Positions 15,565 to 26,857 of a stretch of 57,994 nucleotides of DNA are shown here, piece after piece. A program made the translations under genes and the position numbers. Origin of the DNA: Draconibacterium orientale (GTDB lineage: Bacteria > Bacteroidota > Bacteroidia > Bacteroidales > UBA12170); NCBI GenBank assembly GCA_020718205.1, contig DYSN01000008.1, forward strand, positions 1 to 57,994, in the 5' to 3' direction. The notes beneath the pieces were generated by a model. It ran no database searches and had not been told where the DNA came from. It worked only from the letters and a program-made list of their open reading frames with translations. Each line of letters opens with the position of its first letter. Position 1 is the stretch's first letter.

Positions 15565-17655
15565 TTACTTAATGATAAACGCCCCTTGCTGAGTCAAATC
15601 ATGTAAAGGGATTTTTAAAACTTCACATTCCTTTTTCCATTGCTCAATTTTCCAATATTTATTGCTCCCATCGGCGATCATATAGTCAGCATCGATTCTT
15701 TTCAAGAGCTCTTCGAGTTTAATTTTTGGGGAATTTCTAAGAAGCACATAATCGAACGAAGTAGTTTGCGTAGGAATCATTAAATCCTCGTCAACTATAA
15801 AAAAACTCTGCTCCTTAAACACAAAACTCCGCACATTCCGCGAATTATTCAAATCCTGAAATGACAATTTTTCTTTTATCTTGATGCGATTAGCTGTCTG
15901 ATAACCAGATATGTAGTAATGCTCCTTGTCGTGGTTTAACAAGGCGGTGTCGCCAATGATAAAGGTTTTGGTACCATAATTGAGTTGAATCAAGGAATAT
16001 TTCGGGACATTGTAAATGCAAAGGGACTCTACTGTGCTGCTTTGATAGCGCAATGCAATATTGGTTATTTGTATAACTCCCATAACCACAAGCGAATAGC
16101 TGAGTAATTTAGCATTGCGCATAAATATTGCATAGAAAACAAGTACAATAAAAAGGTATACCAAAGCTGTGTCGAGATGTGTGAAGAATAGATTGGTGGC
16201 AACAGAATAGGGCAGATTACTGATTCCTTCAATAAACTCGTTCATTAACAGAAGTGGATAATACAACAATTGCTTGGCAACAAAGCCGACGATGGTACTT
16301 GACAAACCAATGACGGATACAAACAAAGCAAAAATTCCAGCTACAAGAATAATGAAACTTACGGGTATGACAAAAATATTGGTAAGTAAAAAGTAGTTTG
16401 GGAATTGATGGAAATAGAAAATAGCAAGGGGGAAAGTTCCCAATTGAGCGGCAATAGATACTGCAACAAGATCGAAGGTTTTTTTTGCAATGCCCCGTTT
16501 GCATTTGCATAGGCGTGATAAATCGGGTTGAAAGAGAAGGATAGATAAAACAGCCAGGTACGACAACTGGAAACCTATGTGAAACAGGTGATTAGGTTGT
16601 ATTATTAGAAGTACCAATGCAGATGCAAAAACGCTGTTGAAGGTGCTGGTTTTTCTTTTAACCAATGTTCCGATTGCGATAAATGAAAACATGGCAGCCG
16701 ATCGCAAAACCGAAGGGGAGAGACCAGTAATTAAGGCATAGAACCATATAATGAGCAAAATAATAATGGGAACAAAAATTTCTCCTTTTTTAAGTTTTCG
16801 CAATGGCGCCAAGAGTGCACTAAAAATCATGAATACAATTCCCACATGTAAACCACTCACACACAGGATATGTGTTGCTCCCGAACCCGAATATTCCGCT
16901 CTGGTTTCCTGGTCTAAATATTCATCATAGCCCAATAAAATGGCACTGATTACCGCAAATTCAGTATTGGTGAATTTAAAACTCTCCAGTATTTTCAAGA
17001 GATAGTCACGCGATTGAAAACCAATTCTCTTTATCCAGATGTAGGTGGCATGACCAGTTTTAATCCAGTCAGACTTATTGAGCCAGGTTTGATGATAAAT
17101 ATTTTGGCGGCCTAAATAGGTTGCATAGTCGAACTCATTGGGGTTTCCTAAATTTTTAATGGGGTTTAATTTCTTAGCCGAAATAAGTATTTCGTCGCCA
17201 TAATTCAGATTTAGCTCATTTATTTTCGCCAGATAAATAAGCACTTCACCATTTAATGACACCGGCAAGCTATCAGTTTCCCTGAATCCTCCAAGAATCA
17301 AACCAGTGGTTTTAAAGGATTTCTTCTTTTCGATGATGGGCGTATTCACCCGAACGATATAATATTCAATATCTGTATGCCTGGAATAATGGTTTACATC
17401 ATTTCTTGCATCCTCGTTTACAGTAAGCTGGTAACCAAACAGGAAGAATAGAAAGGAAATAAGTATTCCGCCAACAAAACGAAAGCTATAGTTTATAAGA
17501 ATTTTTGGACGTAGTACCCAAAATAATAACAAAGCCATGATTCCTGCAAGCGCATAAACCATAAAATCCATAGCGGGATAAAAGGAAGCAATCAGTATCC
17601 CTAAAATGAATGAGATTAGCAGCCGTAATAATGGATATTTATTCCAGAAATTCAT
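15565..17655 (-). CDS. comEC: ComEC/Rec2 family DNA-uptake channel
   Basis: A 696-residue polytopic inner-membrane protein. Residues 1-180 hold two or three membrane segments and a soluble OB-like DUF4131 domain (LNLNYGDEILISAKKLN). Residues ~215-520 form the Competence domain with the signature GSGATHILCVSGLHVGIVF and about eight membrane segments. The C-terminal ~130 residues have no HxHxDH metallo-beta-lactamase motif. In classical ComEC the Competence domain forms the channel for incoming single-stranded DNA, and the C-terminal domain is thought to be a nuclease. Here only the channel part is evident. No other competence gene is adjacent. Confidence 0.9.
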   Translation of the reverse strand: MNFWNKYPLLRLLISFILGILIASFYPAMDFMVYALAGIMALLLFWVLRPKILINYSFRFVGGILISFLFFLFGYQLTVNEDARNDVNHYSRHTDIEYYIVRVNTPIIEKKKSFKTTGLILGGFRETDSLPVSLNGEVLIYLAKINELNLNYGDEILISAKKLNPIKNLGNPNEFDYATYLGRQNIYHQTWLNKSDWIKTGHATYIWIKRIGFQSRDYLLKILESFKFTNTEFAVISAILLGYDEYLDQETRAEYSGSGATHILCVSGLHVGIVFMIFSALLAPLRKLKKGEIFVPIIILLIIWFYALITGLSPSVLRSAAMFSFIAIGTLVKRKTSTFNSVFASALVLLIIQPNHLFHIGFQLSYLAVLSILLFQPDLSRLCKCKRGIAKKTFDLVAVSIAAQLGTFPLAIFYFHQFPNYFLLTNIFVIPVSFIILVAGIFALFVSVIGLSSTIVGFVAKQLLYYPLLLMNEFIEGISNLPYSVATNLFFTHLDTALVYLFIVLVFYAIFMRNAKLLSYSLVVMGVIQITNIALRYQSSTVESLCIYNVPKYSLIQLNYGTKTFIIGDTALLNHDKEHYYISGYQTANRIKIKEKLSFQDLNNSRNVRSFVFKEQSFFIVDEDLMIPTQTTSFDYVLLRNSPKIKLEELLKRIDADYMIADGSNKYWKIEQWKKECEVLKIPLHDLTQQGAFIIK

Positions 17656-17684
17656 GGGAATCTACTTCAGGTGATATCAATCAA

Positions 17685-18470
17685 TTACTTGTTTTTTAAA
17701 TACTTATAGGCTTCAATAACAAATTCGTTTATGATGGGAGTTGAAAATGCGGGAGCTACAGTATTCAGTCGTTCGGGATGCCATTGAACCGCCATTAGAA
17801 ATCCTTTATCATAAGTATTTTTCCATTCCACCGCTTCGGGAATGCTGTCAGTGGACCAAGCAGTTATGGTCAAATCATCCGAAAGCCTGTCGATACATTG
17901 ATGATGGTTGCTATTGACTTTTCCCGCAGTTGCGCCGCATAATTTAACGAGCAAACTATTCTGAACCAAACTGACTTCATGAAAGCAATTTTCCCAATCA
18001 TCCTGCCGATGCAAAACTTCATTACTCTTTTGCGATGGAATGTCGGGGACAAGGCTACCACCAAGGGCTACATTGATGATTTGCTCCCCGCGACAAATTC
18101 CCAGAATAGGCATTTTTTTGGAAATGGCTTTATTAATGAGCGCAATCTCCAAAGTATCTCGATAACGGTCAAATTCTCCGCATAAAATGGTATCTTCCAG
18201 CTGATTATACCATTCTGGGTAAACATCGGCTCCACCGCTTATTATCAATCCATCGCACCATTCCAGAATTTTAAGGGCTGAATCAACCCCCAATTCATAC
18301 ATATTCACAATCTTGACATTGCTGTCGCACTTGTTTAGCCATTGGCTGTAATTGCCATAAAACTCAGTGGGTTTTGCTTTGGAAATGGCGATTACCAGAA
18401 TCCTTTCCTGCTCTTTACATTGGCTAAACAAAAGAAGAATAAACACTATAATACCCAAAATTTTATTCAT
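17685..18470 (-). CDS. Class-I glutamine amidotransferase-like hydrolase (peptidase C26), exported
   Basis: Start 18470 gives 261 residues beginning MNKILGIIVFILLLFSQCKE, a lipoprotein-type signal whose Cys18 has an atypical Gln at -1. The longer frame from 18509 only adds a polar extension before the signal. The mature part is a gamma-glutamyl-GABA hydrolase-like (PuuD/C26) domain with a complete triad: nucleophile Cys126 in LGICRGEQ, then His231 and Glu233 in QWHPE. The elements DGLIISGGADVYP and NSNHHQ are also typical. Such enzymes cleave gamma-glutamyl amides. Cell-surface or periplasmic placement is unusual for this mostly cytoplasmic family, and the substrate is unknown. The stop lies 29 nt before the comEC start, on the same strand. 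Confidence 0.82.
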   Translation of the reverse strand: MNKILGIIVFILLLFSQCKEQERILVIAISKAKPTEFYGNYSQWLNKCDSNVKIVNMYELGVDSALKILEWCDGLIISGGADVYPEWYNQLEDTILCGEFDRYRDTLEIALINKAISKKMPILGICRGEQIINVALGGSLVPDIPSQKSNEVLHRQDDWENCFHEVSLVQNSLLVKLCGATAGKVNSNHHQCIDRLSDDLTITAWSTDSIPEAVEWKNTYDKGFLMAVQWHPERLNTVAPAFSTPIINEFVIEAYKYLKNK

Positions 18471-18593
18471 AATAACCTCTGATTTAAAATTGCACTTTTT
18501 GGAAAACATGTCATAAACAGCTTTTTATTTGCTTAAGTATGCTTAAACTTCTATTAATGCTTTATGATTTATCTATTTGTTAATCAACGAATT

Positions 18594-19007
18594 TCAGGCT
18601 AAAACATGATTTTCGAGAAGCTTTACAAACCATTGCGGAGCTCTTTGTGGTTTTCCAGTTGCTTTGTTCAGAAAAACCAATTCGTTATAGCCTTCGTTCA
18701 GCAATATGCCTTTTTCATTAAAAATCTTGTATTCAAAACGAATTTTTGCTTTTGGAAGTTCGGGGATATAAGTCACCACCGTGAGCAAATCGTCGTAATA
18801 GGCAGGTCGGTGAAAACGAGAGTATTGGTTGAGCAAAGGCATTACAATTCCCTGGTCTTCCATTTCTTTGTAGGTGTGCCCCATCTGCCGGAGTGCTTCC
18901 GACCTGCCTACCTCGTAATAAGTGGCATAATTGCCGTTATATACAAATCCCGATTGATCAACATCTACGTATCTTACCCTGATTTGTGTTTTAAATTCCA
19001 ATTTCAT
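18594..19007 (-). CDS. Acyl-CoA thioesterase, YbgC/4HBT type
   Basis: This 137-residue hot-dog-fold protein hydrolyses acyl-CoA thioesters in the cytoplasm. The diagnostic motif is near the N-terminus: VRYVDVDQSGFVYNGNYATY, in which the Asp of DxDQ (Asp17) corresponds to the catalytic Asp of YbgC/4-hydroxybenzoyl-CoA thioesterases, followed by YYEVGRSEALR. Length is normal. The substrate chain length cannot be inferred. It is upstream of the C26 gene on the same strand, with a gap of about 120 nt, so cotranscription is uncertain. Confidence 0.88.
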   Translation of the reverse strand: MKLEFKTQIRVRYVDVDQSGFVYNGNYATYYEVGRSEALRQMGHTYKEMEDQGIVMPLLNQYSRFHRPAYYDDLLTVVTYIPELPKAKIRFEYKIFNEKGILLNEGYNELVFLNKATGKPQRAPQWFVKLLENHVLA

Positions 19008-19172
19008 TTGCTAAATATTTGTTTTAATCGTCATCATTGATGCATGTAACAATAAAAATACGTTCATAAAAAGACTGCTAAATTTAAGAATAATACCTTT
19101 ACCTTCTTCATCATTTGTTACTAATTCTATGCTTGACTTATAAATGTGCAATAATATTCCAAAAAAGAAGTT

Positions 19173-19180
19173 TAATTTTG
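19173..19180 (+). promoter_or_regulatory. -7 element of the glycosyltransferase gene
   Basis: TAATTTTG lies 22 nt before the ATG at 19203. Confidence 0.5.
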
Positions 19181-19202
19181 ATGAGTTTATTAAAGATAGC
19201 CA

Positions 19203-20339
19203 ATGTCCGATAACGCAGTCTCTTTAAATATTATATCATTCGATATTCCTTATCCTCCTGATTATGGTGGAGTTATTGATGTTTTTTATAAACTGCAAGC
19301 ACTTTCCAATTTGGGGGTTAGAATCCATTTACATACTTTTATGTATGGAAGAAAACCATCAATGGAGCTCGAAAAATTATGTCAAACTGTTTCTTATTAT
19401 CCCAGACAGCGCAATCCCCGGCATATTTTCTACAAAACTCCCTTTATTGTTTCTACGCGATTATCGAAATTATTGCTTCGTAATTTGCAAAAAAACGATT
19501 TTCCAATCCTTTTCGAAGGACTTCATACCTGCGGCTGGATTTCGCATGATACGTTAAACAACCGCCTTAAAATTGTTAGAAATCACAATGTTGAACACGA
19601 TTATTATCAGTTTTTAGCCCAGGCAACCCCCCATGTTTTTAAAAAGCTTTTTTATCAGCTTGAATCGCGAAAGCTAAAGAATTTCGAAAATCAATTGAAA
19701 TTTGCCGATTGTTTGTTAACCATTTCTCCATCGGACGAAATTTACTTTAAGGCCAAATTTGATTGTGTGGAGTATATTCCCGCGTTTAATAATAGTTTAG
19801 AGATTTCGTGTAAAACGGGTAAAGGCTCGTTTCTGCTCTATCACGGCAACTTATCTGTGGAAGAAAACCTGAAGGCTGTGGGATTTCTACTGGAAAATGT
19901 TTTTAACAAAATGGAATATCCATGCAAAATTGCGGGGAAAAATCCACCTAAATGGCTCAAAACCAAAGTATCTGGATTGCATCATGTAGAATTGATTGAA
20001 AATCCGGGCAATGACGAACTCAACAGTCTAATCAGTGATGCACATATTCATGTATTGCCTACTTTTCAAGATACCGGTATCAAGCTAAAGCTTCTCAAAT
20101 CAATCTCACAGGGGCGACACTGCGTAGCGAATAGTCTGATGGTGAAGGAGACAGGATTAGAGTCGCTCTGCCACATTGCCGAAAGCGCATCGGGAATGAT
20201 AAAAATGATTGAACATCTGTGGCAAATTCCTTTCGACGAAAGCATGAAGGCAAGGCGTATACAAATCTGGGCAAATAAATATTCAGATATTAATAGTGCC
20301 AATAAAATATTGGCCCTATTAAACCAAAAAATCAATTAA
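19203..20339 (+). CDS. Glycosyltransferase, GT-B fold (GT4-like)
   Basis: The 378-residue cytoplasmic protein looks like a GT-B enzyme. The N-terminal half has a Rossmann-type start, LNIISFDIPYPPDYGGVIDV, with the PPDYGG acceptor-loop glycines. The C-terminal half has LLYHGNLSVEENLKA, a typical GT4 'G-N-L-s-v-E-N' element, and IHVLPTFQDTGIKLKLLKSI. The usual E-x7-E is replaced by a GIKLKLLKSISQG helix. It could act in polysaccharide or LPS synthesis, but there is no glycan cluster nearby, so donor and acceptor are unknown. It is convergent with clpC (29 nt between stops). Confidence 0.8.
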   Translation: MSDNAVSLNIISFDIPYPPDYGGVIDVFYKLQALSNLGVRIHLHTFMYGRKPSMELEKLCQTVSYYPRQRNPRHIFYKTPFIVSTRLSKLLLRNLQKNDFPILFEGLHTCGWISHDTLNNRLKIVRNHNVEHDYYQFLAQATPHVFKKLFYQLESRKLKNFENQLKFADCLLTISPSDEIYFKAKFDCVEYIPAFNNSLEISCKTGKGSFLLYHGNLSVEENLKAVGFLLENVFNKMEYPCKIAGKNPPKWLKTKVSGLHHVELIENPGNDELNSLISDAHIHVLPTFQDTGIKLKLLKSISQGRHCVANSLMVKETGLESLCHIAESASGMIKMIEHLWQIPFDESMKARRIQIWANKYSDINSANKILALLNQKIN

Positions 20340-20368
20340 TGATTTATTAAAATCAATAAATCAATATT

Positions 20369-22921
20369 TTATGATTTTTTTCCTTTCTTCTTTTTGCTGA
20401 TACTAATTTCGATTTTATCCAATTCCTTATTGAAATTAATTTCAATGACATCGCCTTCGCCCAGCTGAGTTTTAATAATTTCCTCTGCCAATTCATCTTC
20501 AATATATTTTTGAATGGCGCGTTTTAGCGGGCGAGCTCCAAAGTGAGGATCCCAGCCTTTTTCGGCCAGAAAATCTTTGGCTTCTGTCGTTACATTTATT
20601 TGATAACCAAGCTGATCAATACGTTTATATAAACCTTTAAGTTCAATATCGATAATCTTGTGTACATCTTCTCGTTCCAGACTATTAAAAACAATTACAT
20701 CATCAATTCGGTTAAGAAACTCCGGAGCAAAAGCTTTCTTTAGGGCATTTTCAATAACCCCCTGAGCATAAGTAGTCTGAGTCGATTTTTTGGCCTGTGT
20801 ATTATATCCAACCCCACCTCCAAAATCCTTCAATTGCCTGCTTCCAATATTGGAAGTCATAATGATAATGGTATTTTTAAAATCAACGCGTCTGCCAAAA
20901 CTATCGGTGAGCTGACCGTCATCAAGAACCTGAAGCAACATGTGAAATACATCTGGATGCGCTTTTTCAATCTCGTCGAGCAGAACGATGGAGTAGGGTT
21001 TCCGCCTTACTTTTTCGGTTAGCTGCCCGCCTTCTTCATAACCCACATATCCGGGAGGCGCTCCAACCAATCGGCTTACAGCGAATTTCTCCATATATTC
21101 ACTCATATCTATTCGAATAAGTGTGTCGGCAGAGTCGAACATATATTCAGCCAAAACTTTTGCCAAATAAGTTTTTCCAACACCGGTGGGGCCTAAGAAT
21201 ATAAAAGTACCAATGGGTTTTCCGGGATCTTTTAATCCGGCTCTGTTTCGGCGGATGGCTTTGGTAATTTTTTTAATGGCATCGGGTTGACCAATTACTG
21301 CATTGGCTAAATCGTCTTCCATACGAAGAAGCTTGTCGCCTTCTTTCTGGGCAATTCGCTGAACGGGAACTCCCGTCATCATGGCCACTACTTCTGCCAC
21401 ATGGCTATCGGTTACAATTTCGCGGTTTATTTGGGCTTCGCGCTCCCAGTTCTTTTTTGCCGACTCCAGATTTTCGGCCAGTTCGCGCTCTGTATCACGC
21501 AGTTGTGCTGCTTTTTCGAACTCCTGCCTGCGGATGGCTTCCTTTTTAAGTTGAGTGGTTTCCTCAATTTTTTGTTCAATTTCGATGATATTTTCCGGTA
21601 CATTCAAATGGGTAATATGGACTCTGGCTCCGGCTTCGTCCAAAGCATCAATGGCTTTATCCGGTAGAAATCTATCACTTATATATCTGGTTGTCAGTTG
21701 AACACAAGCTTTTATAGCATCATCGGTATATCGAACCAAATGGTGGTCTTCGTATCGGCCTTTGATATTGTGGAGAATGGTTTGAGTTTCTTCGGGCGAA
21801 GTGGGATCGACAATAATTTTCTGAAATCTTCGCTCCAAAGCCCCATCTTTCTCAATATTCTGGCGATACTCGTCAAGCGTAGTAGCACCTATACATTGCA
21901 GTTCTCCCCGGGCAAGTGCAGGTTTGAACATATTCGATGCATCAAGCGATCCACTTGCATTTCCAGCTCCAACAATGGTATGAATTTCATCGATAAAAAG
22001 AATAATTTCAGGATGTTTTTCCAACTCATTTAAAATGGCTTTCATGCGTTCTTCAAATTGTCCGCGGTATTTGGTTCCTGCAACAATGGATGCCAAATCG
22101 AGCGTAAAAATTCTTTTGTTAAACAAAGCCCGACTCACCTGTCTATTGATAATTCTGATGGCTAAACCTTCGGCAATAGCAGATTTTCCAACACCGGGCT
22201 CACCAATAAGAATGGGATTATTCTTCTTTCTGCGACTTAGAATCTGGGCTATACGCTCCAATTCCTTTTCTCTGCCAACAATTGGATCGAGCCTGTTTTC
22301 TTCTGCCAAACGGGTTAAATCGCGCCCAAAATTATCGAGAACAGGAGTATTTGACTTTACTTCGGCTGTCTTTTTTCCGGTTTGTGGTTGTTTCGGCTGA
22401 AATGAACCTTCCTCAGGATCTTGTGGTAAATCGCCGTGGAACTGGTCTTCAGCAGTGTCGGAAATATCAGTTGCTTCAATATCGTCATCTTCAATTTTAT
22501 CTACATAGGAGCTCACTTTTTGATAGTCGATTCCATTTTTCGATAAAATCTGAGTCACAATATTGTCGGGATCTTTGAGAATAGCCAAAAGCAAATGCTC
22601 GGTTCCAACTTTTTGCGAATGAAACCTTCGGGCTTCCAAATAGGTTAATTTAATCGTTTTTTCGGCTTGTCGAACAAACGGAATATTTTGAGCATTGGTA
22701 ATATCGGGTCCATTGGAAGCGATGGTTCTTTCAACATAGTTTTTTAGTGACTCTACATTGATTCCCACATCAACCATAATTCTAAAGGCCATACCTTTAC
22801 CCTCTTTTAAAATACCTAGAAAAATGTGTTCAACACCTATATAATTGTTTTTTAACCGAACTGCTTCTTCTCTGCTTAATGTTAAAACTTCCCTTACGCG
22901 GGCTGAGAATTTTGCTTCCAT
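20369..22921 (-). CDS. clpC: ATP-dependent Clp protease ATP-binding subunit ClpC
   Basis: The 850-residue AAA+ unfoldase feeds substrates to ClpP. Domains in order: two Clp N repeats (1-145), a linker rich in Asp/Gln, AAA-1 with Walker [10 protein letters not shown] (239-247), a UVR motif ([19 protein letters not shown]) in the middle domain, AAA-2 with Walker A GPTGVGKT (about 585), and the C-terminal D2-small domain. The UVR motif plus N-domain identify ClpC rather than ClpB or ClpA. The C-terminus ends in a lysine-rich tail. No mcsAB/ctsR neighbours are present, as expected outside Firmicutes. It is divergent from gyrA, with a shared 219-nt spacer holding both promoters. Confidence 0.97.
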   Translation of the reverse strand: MEAKFSARVREVLTLSREEAVRLKNNYIGVEHIFLGILKEGKGMAFRIMVDVGINVESLKNYVERTIASNGPDITNAQNIPFVRQAEKTIKLTYLEARRFHSQKVGTEHLLLAILKDPDNIVTQILSKNGIDYQKVSSYVDKIEDDDIEATDISDTAEDQFHGDLPQDPEEGSFQPKQPQTGKKTAEVKSNTPVLDNFGRDLTRLAEENRLDPIVGREKELERIAQILSRRKKNNPILIGEPGVGKSAIAEGLAIRIINRQVSRALFNKRIFTLDLASIVAGTKYRGQFEERMKAILNELEKHPEIILFIDEIHTIVGAGNASGSLDASNMFKPALARGELQCIGATTLDEYRQNIEKDGALERRFQKIIVDPTSPEETQTILHNIKGRYEDHHLVRYTDDAIKACVQLTTRYISDRFLPDKAIDALDEAGARVHITHLNVPENIIEIEQKIEETTQLKKEAIRRQEFEKAAQLRDTERELAENLESAKKNWEREAQINREIVTDSHVAEVVAMMTGVPVQRIAQKEGDKLLRMEDDLANAVIGQPDAIKKITKAIRRNRAGLKDPGKPIGTFIFLGPTGVGKTYLAKVLAEYMFDSADTLIRIDMSEYMEKFAVSRLVGAPPGYVGYEEGGQLTEKVRRKPYSIVLLDEIEKAHPDVFHMLLQVLDDGQLTDSFGRRVDFKNTIIIMTSNIGSRQLKDFGGGVGYNTQAKKSTQTTYAQGVIENALKKAFAPEFLNRIDDVIVFNSLEREDVHKIIDIELKGLYKRIDQLGYQINVTTEAKDFLAEKGWDPHFGARPLKRAIQKYIEDELAEEIIKTQLGEGDVIEINFNKELDKIEISISKKKKGKKS

Positions 22922-22965
22922 AAAGCTATCTTTTGTGTATAAATTTCGATAATCAAAACTATTTA

Positions 22966-22973
22966 CAAAATTA
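22966..22973 (-). promoter_or_regulatory. -7 element of clpC
   Basis: Minus-strand TAATTTTG, 45 nt upstream of the clpC ATG. No clear heat-shock operator was seen. Confidence 0.5.
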
Positions 22974-23073
22974 GCCTGAAATTAACTTTCAGCTTCTCAT
23001 TTTTCAACAATATCTTGTTAAAAATGTTCATTCTTTGCTTAGTTCAACAGACTTATTATAGAAAGAAAATGAC

Positions 23074-23081
23074 TATCTTCG
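23074..23081 (+). promoter_or_regulatory. -7-like element (TTCG variant) upstream of gyrA
   Basis: TATCTTCG, one mismatch to TAnnTTTG, about 60 nt before the gyrA ATG. Confidence 0.35.
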
Positions 23082-23140
23082 CGGGCTTGTATTATTTAAA
23101 CCAAGTGTTATAATTTAAACTCAAATTACAATATATTTCT

Positions 23141-25669
23141 ATGAACGAAGGAGAAAGAATTATTAAGGTGGGGATTACCGAACAAATGAAGTCCGCGTAC
23201 ATTGATTATTCAATGTCGGTAATTGTTTCAAGAGCTCTGCCTGATGTTCGTGACGGATTAAAACCAGTACATCGCCGGGTTCTGTTCGGCATGCTTGAAT
23301 TGGGAGTTTTATCAAACAGACCCTATAAAAAATCGGCCAGGATAGTTGGGGAAGTTCTGGGTAAATACCATCCCCACGGCGATACATCGGTCTACGATGC
23401 TATGGTGCGTATGGCACAGGAATGGTCGTTGAGATATCCAGTGGTCGATGGTCAGGGTAACTTTGGCTCAATCGACGGCGATAGCCCGGCAGCCATGCGT
23501 TATACCGAAGCCAGACTGCGAAAAGTGGCCGAAGATATGCTTGTAGATATTGAAAAAGAAACCGTTGATTTTCAACTGAATTTTGACGATTCGCTACAGG
23601 AACCCACTGTTTTACCAACTAAAATCCCAAATCTTCTTGTCAATGGTACCAGCGGAATTGCTGTGGGAATGGCAACCAATATGCCCCCACATAATCTCAC
23701 AGAAGTGGTGGACGGAATATTGGCTTATATCCAAAATACCGACATAGATATCAAAGGCTTAATGCAGTATATTAAGGCTCCCGATTTTCCAACTGGTGGA
23801 ATTATCTATGGTTACGACGGTGTAATCAATGCCTTTGAAACTGGTAAAGGAAGAATTGTTATAAGAGGTGAAGTAACTCTCGAGGAAACCAAATCGGGAA
23901 AAGAAATGATTGTGGTTACCAGCATACCTTATCAGATTAACAAGGCAGAAATGATAAAGAAAACTGCCGATTTGGTGAATGATAAAAAAATCGATGGAAT
24001 CAGCGATATTCGCGATGAATCTGACCGTGATGGTATCAGAATCGTTTATGAATTGAAAAAAGATGCCAATACCAATGTGGTATTAAACAGCCTTTATCAA
24101 TACACGGCACTGCAATCTTCTTTTTCGGTAAACAATATTGCCTTGGTTCATGGTCGGCCTATGGTTTTGAATCTCAAGGATTTAATTCATCATTTTGTTG
24201 ACCATCGTCACGAAGTAGTGGTTAGAAGAACACAATACGACCTTAGACAAGCCGAAAAACGTGCCCACATTTTAGAAGGACTTATTATTGCATCCGATAA
24301 TATTGACGAAGTCATCAGAATCATCAGAGGATCCAAAAGTCCCGATGAAGCTCGTGAAACTTTAATGACTCGTTTCTCACTATCCGATATTCAGGCCCGT
24401 GCCATTGTAGATATGCGATTGCGTCAGCTCACCGGACTCGAACAGGAAAAACTCAGAGCCGAGTACGAAGAAATACTCAAAACAATCGAATACCTGAAAA
24501 GTGTTTTGGAGAGTCACGATTTGAGAATGGAAATCATTAAAAATGAGCTTATTGAAGTTAAAGAGAAATTTGGCGACGAGAGAAAAAGTAAAATAGAATT
24601 CAGCGCTGCCGATTTTCGTATTGAAGATACCATTCCCGATGATAATGTGGTGATAACCATTTCTCATGCGGGATATATTAAGAGAACCAATCTTTCGGAA
24701 TATCGCCGTCAGAATAGGGGTGGAAGAGGAGCCAAAGGAAGCAGTACCAGAACCGAAGACTTCTTAGAGCATCTCTTCATTGCAAGTATGCACGATTATA
24801 TGCTATTCTTTACCGAAGGAGGAAAAGTGTTCTGGCTCAGGGTTTTCGAAATTCCCGAAGGTACCAGAACCACCAAAGGCCGCGCCATTCAGAATATCAT
24901 AAATATACCCGCCGACGATAGAATCAGGGCTTATATTAATACCAAAGATCTTAAAGACGAAGAATATATCAATAACAACTTCATAATTCTGGCTACTAAA
25001 AAAGGAATCATTAAAAAGACATCGCTTGAAGCCTATAGTCGGCCAAGAGCCAATGGAATCAATGCCATTACAGTGCGCGATGGCGATACCTTGCTCGAAG
25101 CCAAACTCACCAATGGTGAAAATGAAGTTATTATTGCGGTTCGCAGTGGTAGAGCCATCCGATTCAACGAACGACTTGTTCGTCCCATGGGGCGCAATGC
25201 TTCGGGCGTAAGAGGTATTAAACTTGAAAACGATAAGGATGAAGTGGTTGGAATGGTTTGTATGGAAAATCAGGACTATGATATCATGGTAGTTTCGGAA
25301 AAAGGTTACGGTAAGCGCTCTAAATTAGATGATTACCGCGAAACCAACAGGGGAGGAAAAGGGGTTAGAACCCTAAACATCACCGATAAAACCGGCGACC
25401 TGATCGATATTAAAAATGTTACCGACCAAAACGACCTAATGATTATCAATAAAAGCGGTATCTTAATCAGGATTCCTGTGGGAGGAGAAAATAATCCAAT
25501 CAGGGTTATGGGACGAAATACACAGGGCGTTCGATTGATTAAAATTCAGGAAGGCGACAGCATTGCTTCAGTGGCCAAGGTTGATATGGAAGAAATAGAC
25601 GAAATTGAAATCACTGACGATGGCACAATTATTGAAACTGACAGTTTTGAAGAAGAAGTAAATGATTAG
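23141..25669 (+). CDS. gyrA: DNA gyrase subunit A
   Basis: The 842-residue type II topoisomerase subunit breaks and rejoins DNA during supercoiling. The breakage-reunion domain includes the quinolone-determining region [19 protein letters not shown] and the catalytic tyrosine Tyr121 in [10 protein letters not shown]. The C-terminal DNA-wrapping beta-pinwheel contains the GyrA box [10 protein letters not shown], which separates it from ParC. The position equivalent to E. coli Ser83 is Thr82. The tail is acidic ([12 protein letters not shown]). It is followed 36 nt later by a TPR gene on the same strand; gyrB is not nearby. Confidence 0.97.
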   Translation: MNEGERIIKVGITEQMKSAYIDYSMSVIVSRALPDVRDGLKPVHRRVLFGMLELGVLSNRPYKKSARIVGEVLGKYHPHGDTSVYDAMVRMAQEWSLRYPVVDGQGNFGSIDGDSPAAMRYTEARLRKVAEDMLVDIEKETVDFQLNFDDSLQEPTVLPTKIPNLLVNGTSGIAVGMATNMPPHNLTEVVDGILAYIQNTDIDIKGLMQYIKAPDFPTGGIIYGYDGVINAFETGKGRIVIRGEVTLEETKSGKEMIVVTSIPYQINKAEMIKKTADLVNDKKIDGISDIRDESDRDGIRIVYELKKDANTNVVLNSLYQYTALQSSFSVNNIALVHGRPMVLNLKDLIHHFVDHRHEVVVRRTQYDLRQAEKRAHILEGLIIASDNIDEVIRIIRGSKSPDEARETLMTRFSLSDIQARAIVDMRLRQLTGLEQEKLRAEYEEILKTIEYLKSVLESHDLRMEIIKNELIEVKEKFGDERKSKIEFSAADFRIEDTIPDDNVVITISHAGYIKRTNLSEYRRQNRGGRGAKGSSTRTEDFLEHLFIASMHDYMLFFTEGGKVFWLRVFEIPEGTRTTKGRAIQNIINIPADDRIRAYINTKDLKDEEYINNNFIILATKKGIIKKTSLEAYSRPRANGINAITVRDGDTLLEAKLTNGENEVIIAVRSGRAIRFNERLVRPMGRNASGVRGIKLENDKDEVVGMVCMENQDYDIMVVSEKGYGKRSKLDDYRETNRGGKGVRTLNITDKTGDLIDIKNVTDQNDLMIINKSGILIRIPVGGENNPIRVMGRNTQGVRLIKIQEGDSIASVAKVDMEEIDEIEITDDGTIIETDSFEEEVND

Positions 25670-25705
25670 TAGATAAAGAGTATAAGTGAAATAAAATTTT
25701 AAACA

Positions 25706-26839
25706 ATGAAGAAAATCACATTTTTAGTAGTGTTGCTGATTTCGACAGGGATATTGGCTACTGCGCAAAACAACATTCGTTTAACTGCCTATAATTACCT
25801 AAGAAAGGGTAAATTGGATTTAGCCAAGGAAAATATAGATAAAGCAGTATTGCATGAAAAAACCATGAACGATCCAAAAACCTGGTTCTATTATGGAAAT
25901 ACCTACCTTAATATTGCTACCACAGCTGAAGAAGCTTATAAAAACCTTGATCCTGATGCTTTGCAGAAATCCTATGAAGCCTACAAAAAATGTATGGAAT
26001 TGGATACCGAAAACGAGTATAAAATCCAAATATTACAAGACATGGTGGTTATTTCCAATAACTTCTATTCCAAAGGGTTAAAATTTTATAATTCAGATGA
26101 TTTTGTAAACTCCTACAAAGAATTCAATAATGCAGTGGGTGTGAATAGCAGTATCAATCAGATGGATACCTTGGCCGTTTACGCCGTAGCTATGTCGGCA
26201 AATTCTGCTAAAATGTATCCCGAAGCTATTAAAGGCTATACCGAGCTCATCGAAATGAACTATAAGAATTCCACCATTTACAGCGATTTGGCAGGCATTT
26301 ACAGAGCCCAGGAAAACCTCGAAAAAGCAAAAGAAGTTTTGCAAATGGGATTCGTTAAATTTCCAAGCGATGTGAATATTCTGTTTGCCAAAATCAATAT
26401 TCTTTTGTCGGAAAATAAATACGATGAAGTGATAAATGCCTTAAGCAAAGCCATTGAACTCGATCCTGATAATTATACTTTGTATTTTGTTCTTGGTCAA
26501 TCCTACGAAAATATGAAGGATTTTGACAAAGCAGTACAAGGATATAGCAAAGCAATTGAGCTGAATCCCGAATATTCCGATGCCATCTACAATTTAGGTG
26601 CTTTGTATTTCAATAAAGGCGTAGAAGCCGCCATGAAAGCCAATGATTTACCATTGGAAGCTGAAAAAGAATTCGCAGAATTGCAGGAAACAGCCCAAAA
26701 AGAATACTTAAAAGCAGAACCATTCTTCGAAAAAGCTTTAACCATGTTGCCCGACGATCAAGCCTTGATAAGATCGCTGGAGCAAATCTATAAATCAACC
26801 AAACAAATGGATAAACTCAATGCCTTAAAAAACAGATAG
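25706..26839 (+). CDS. Secreted/periplasmic TPR repeat protein
   Basis: The 377-residue protein begins with a Sec signal, MKKITFLVVLLISTGILATA, cleaved after about residue 20 (ATAQ). The rest is mostly helical with several tetratricopeptide repeats; the clearest is NYTLYFVLGQSYENMKDFDK followed by AVQGYSKAIELNPEYSDAIY, and others start near residues 30, 90, 190 and 225. TPR arrays scaffold protein complexes, so an envelope-assembly role is possible but not shown. It lies 36 nt after gyrA and is probably cotranscribed. A terminator at 26858-26894 ends the unit. Confidence 0.88.
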   Translation: MKKITFLVVLLISTGILATAQNNIRLTAYNYLRKGKLDLAKENIDKAVLHEKTMNDPKTWFYYGNTYLNIATTAEEAYKNLDPDALQKSYEAYKKCMELDTENEYKIQILQDMVVISNNFYSKGLKFYNSDDFVNSYKEFNNAVGVNSSINQMDTLAVYAVAMSANSAKMYPEAIKGYTELIEMNYKNSTIYSDLAGIYRAQENLEKAKEVLQMGFVKFPSDVNILFAKINILLSENKYDEVINALSKAIELDPDNYTLYFVLGQSYENMKDFDKAVQGYSKAIELNPEYSDAIYNLGALYFNKGVEAAMKANDLPLEAEKEFAELQETAQKEYLKAEPFFEKALTMLPDDQALIRSLEQIYKSTKQMDKLNALKNR

Positions 26840-26857
26840 GACAGTGATCGATAGCCT

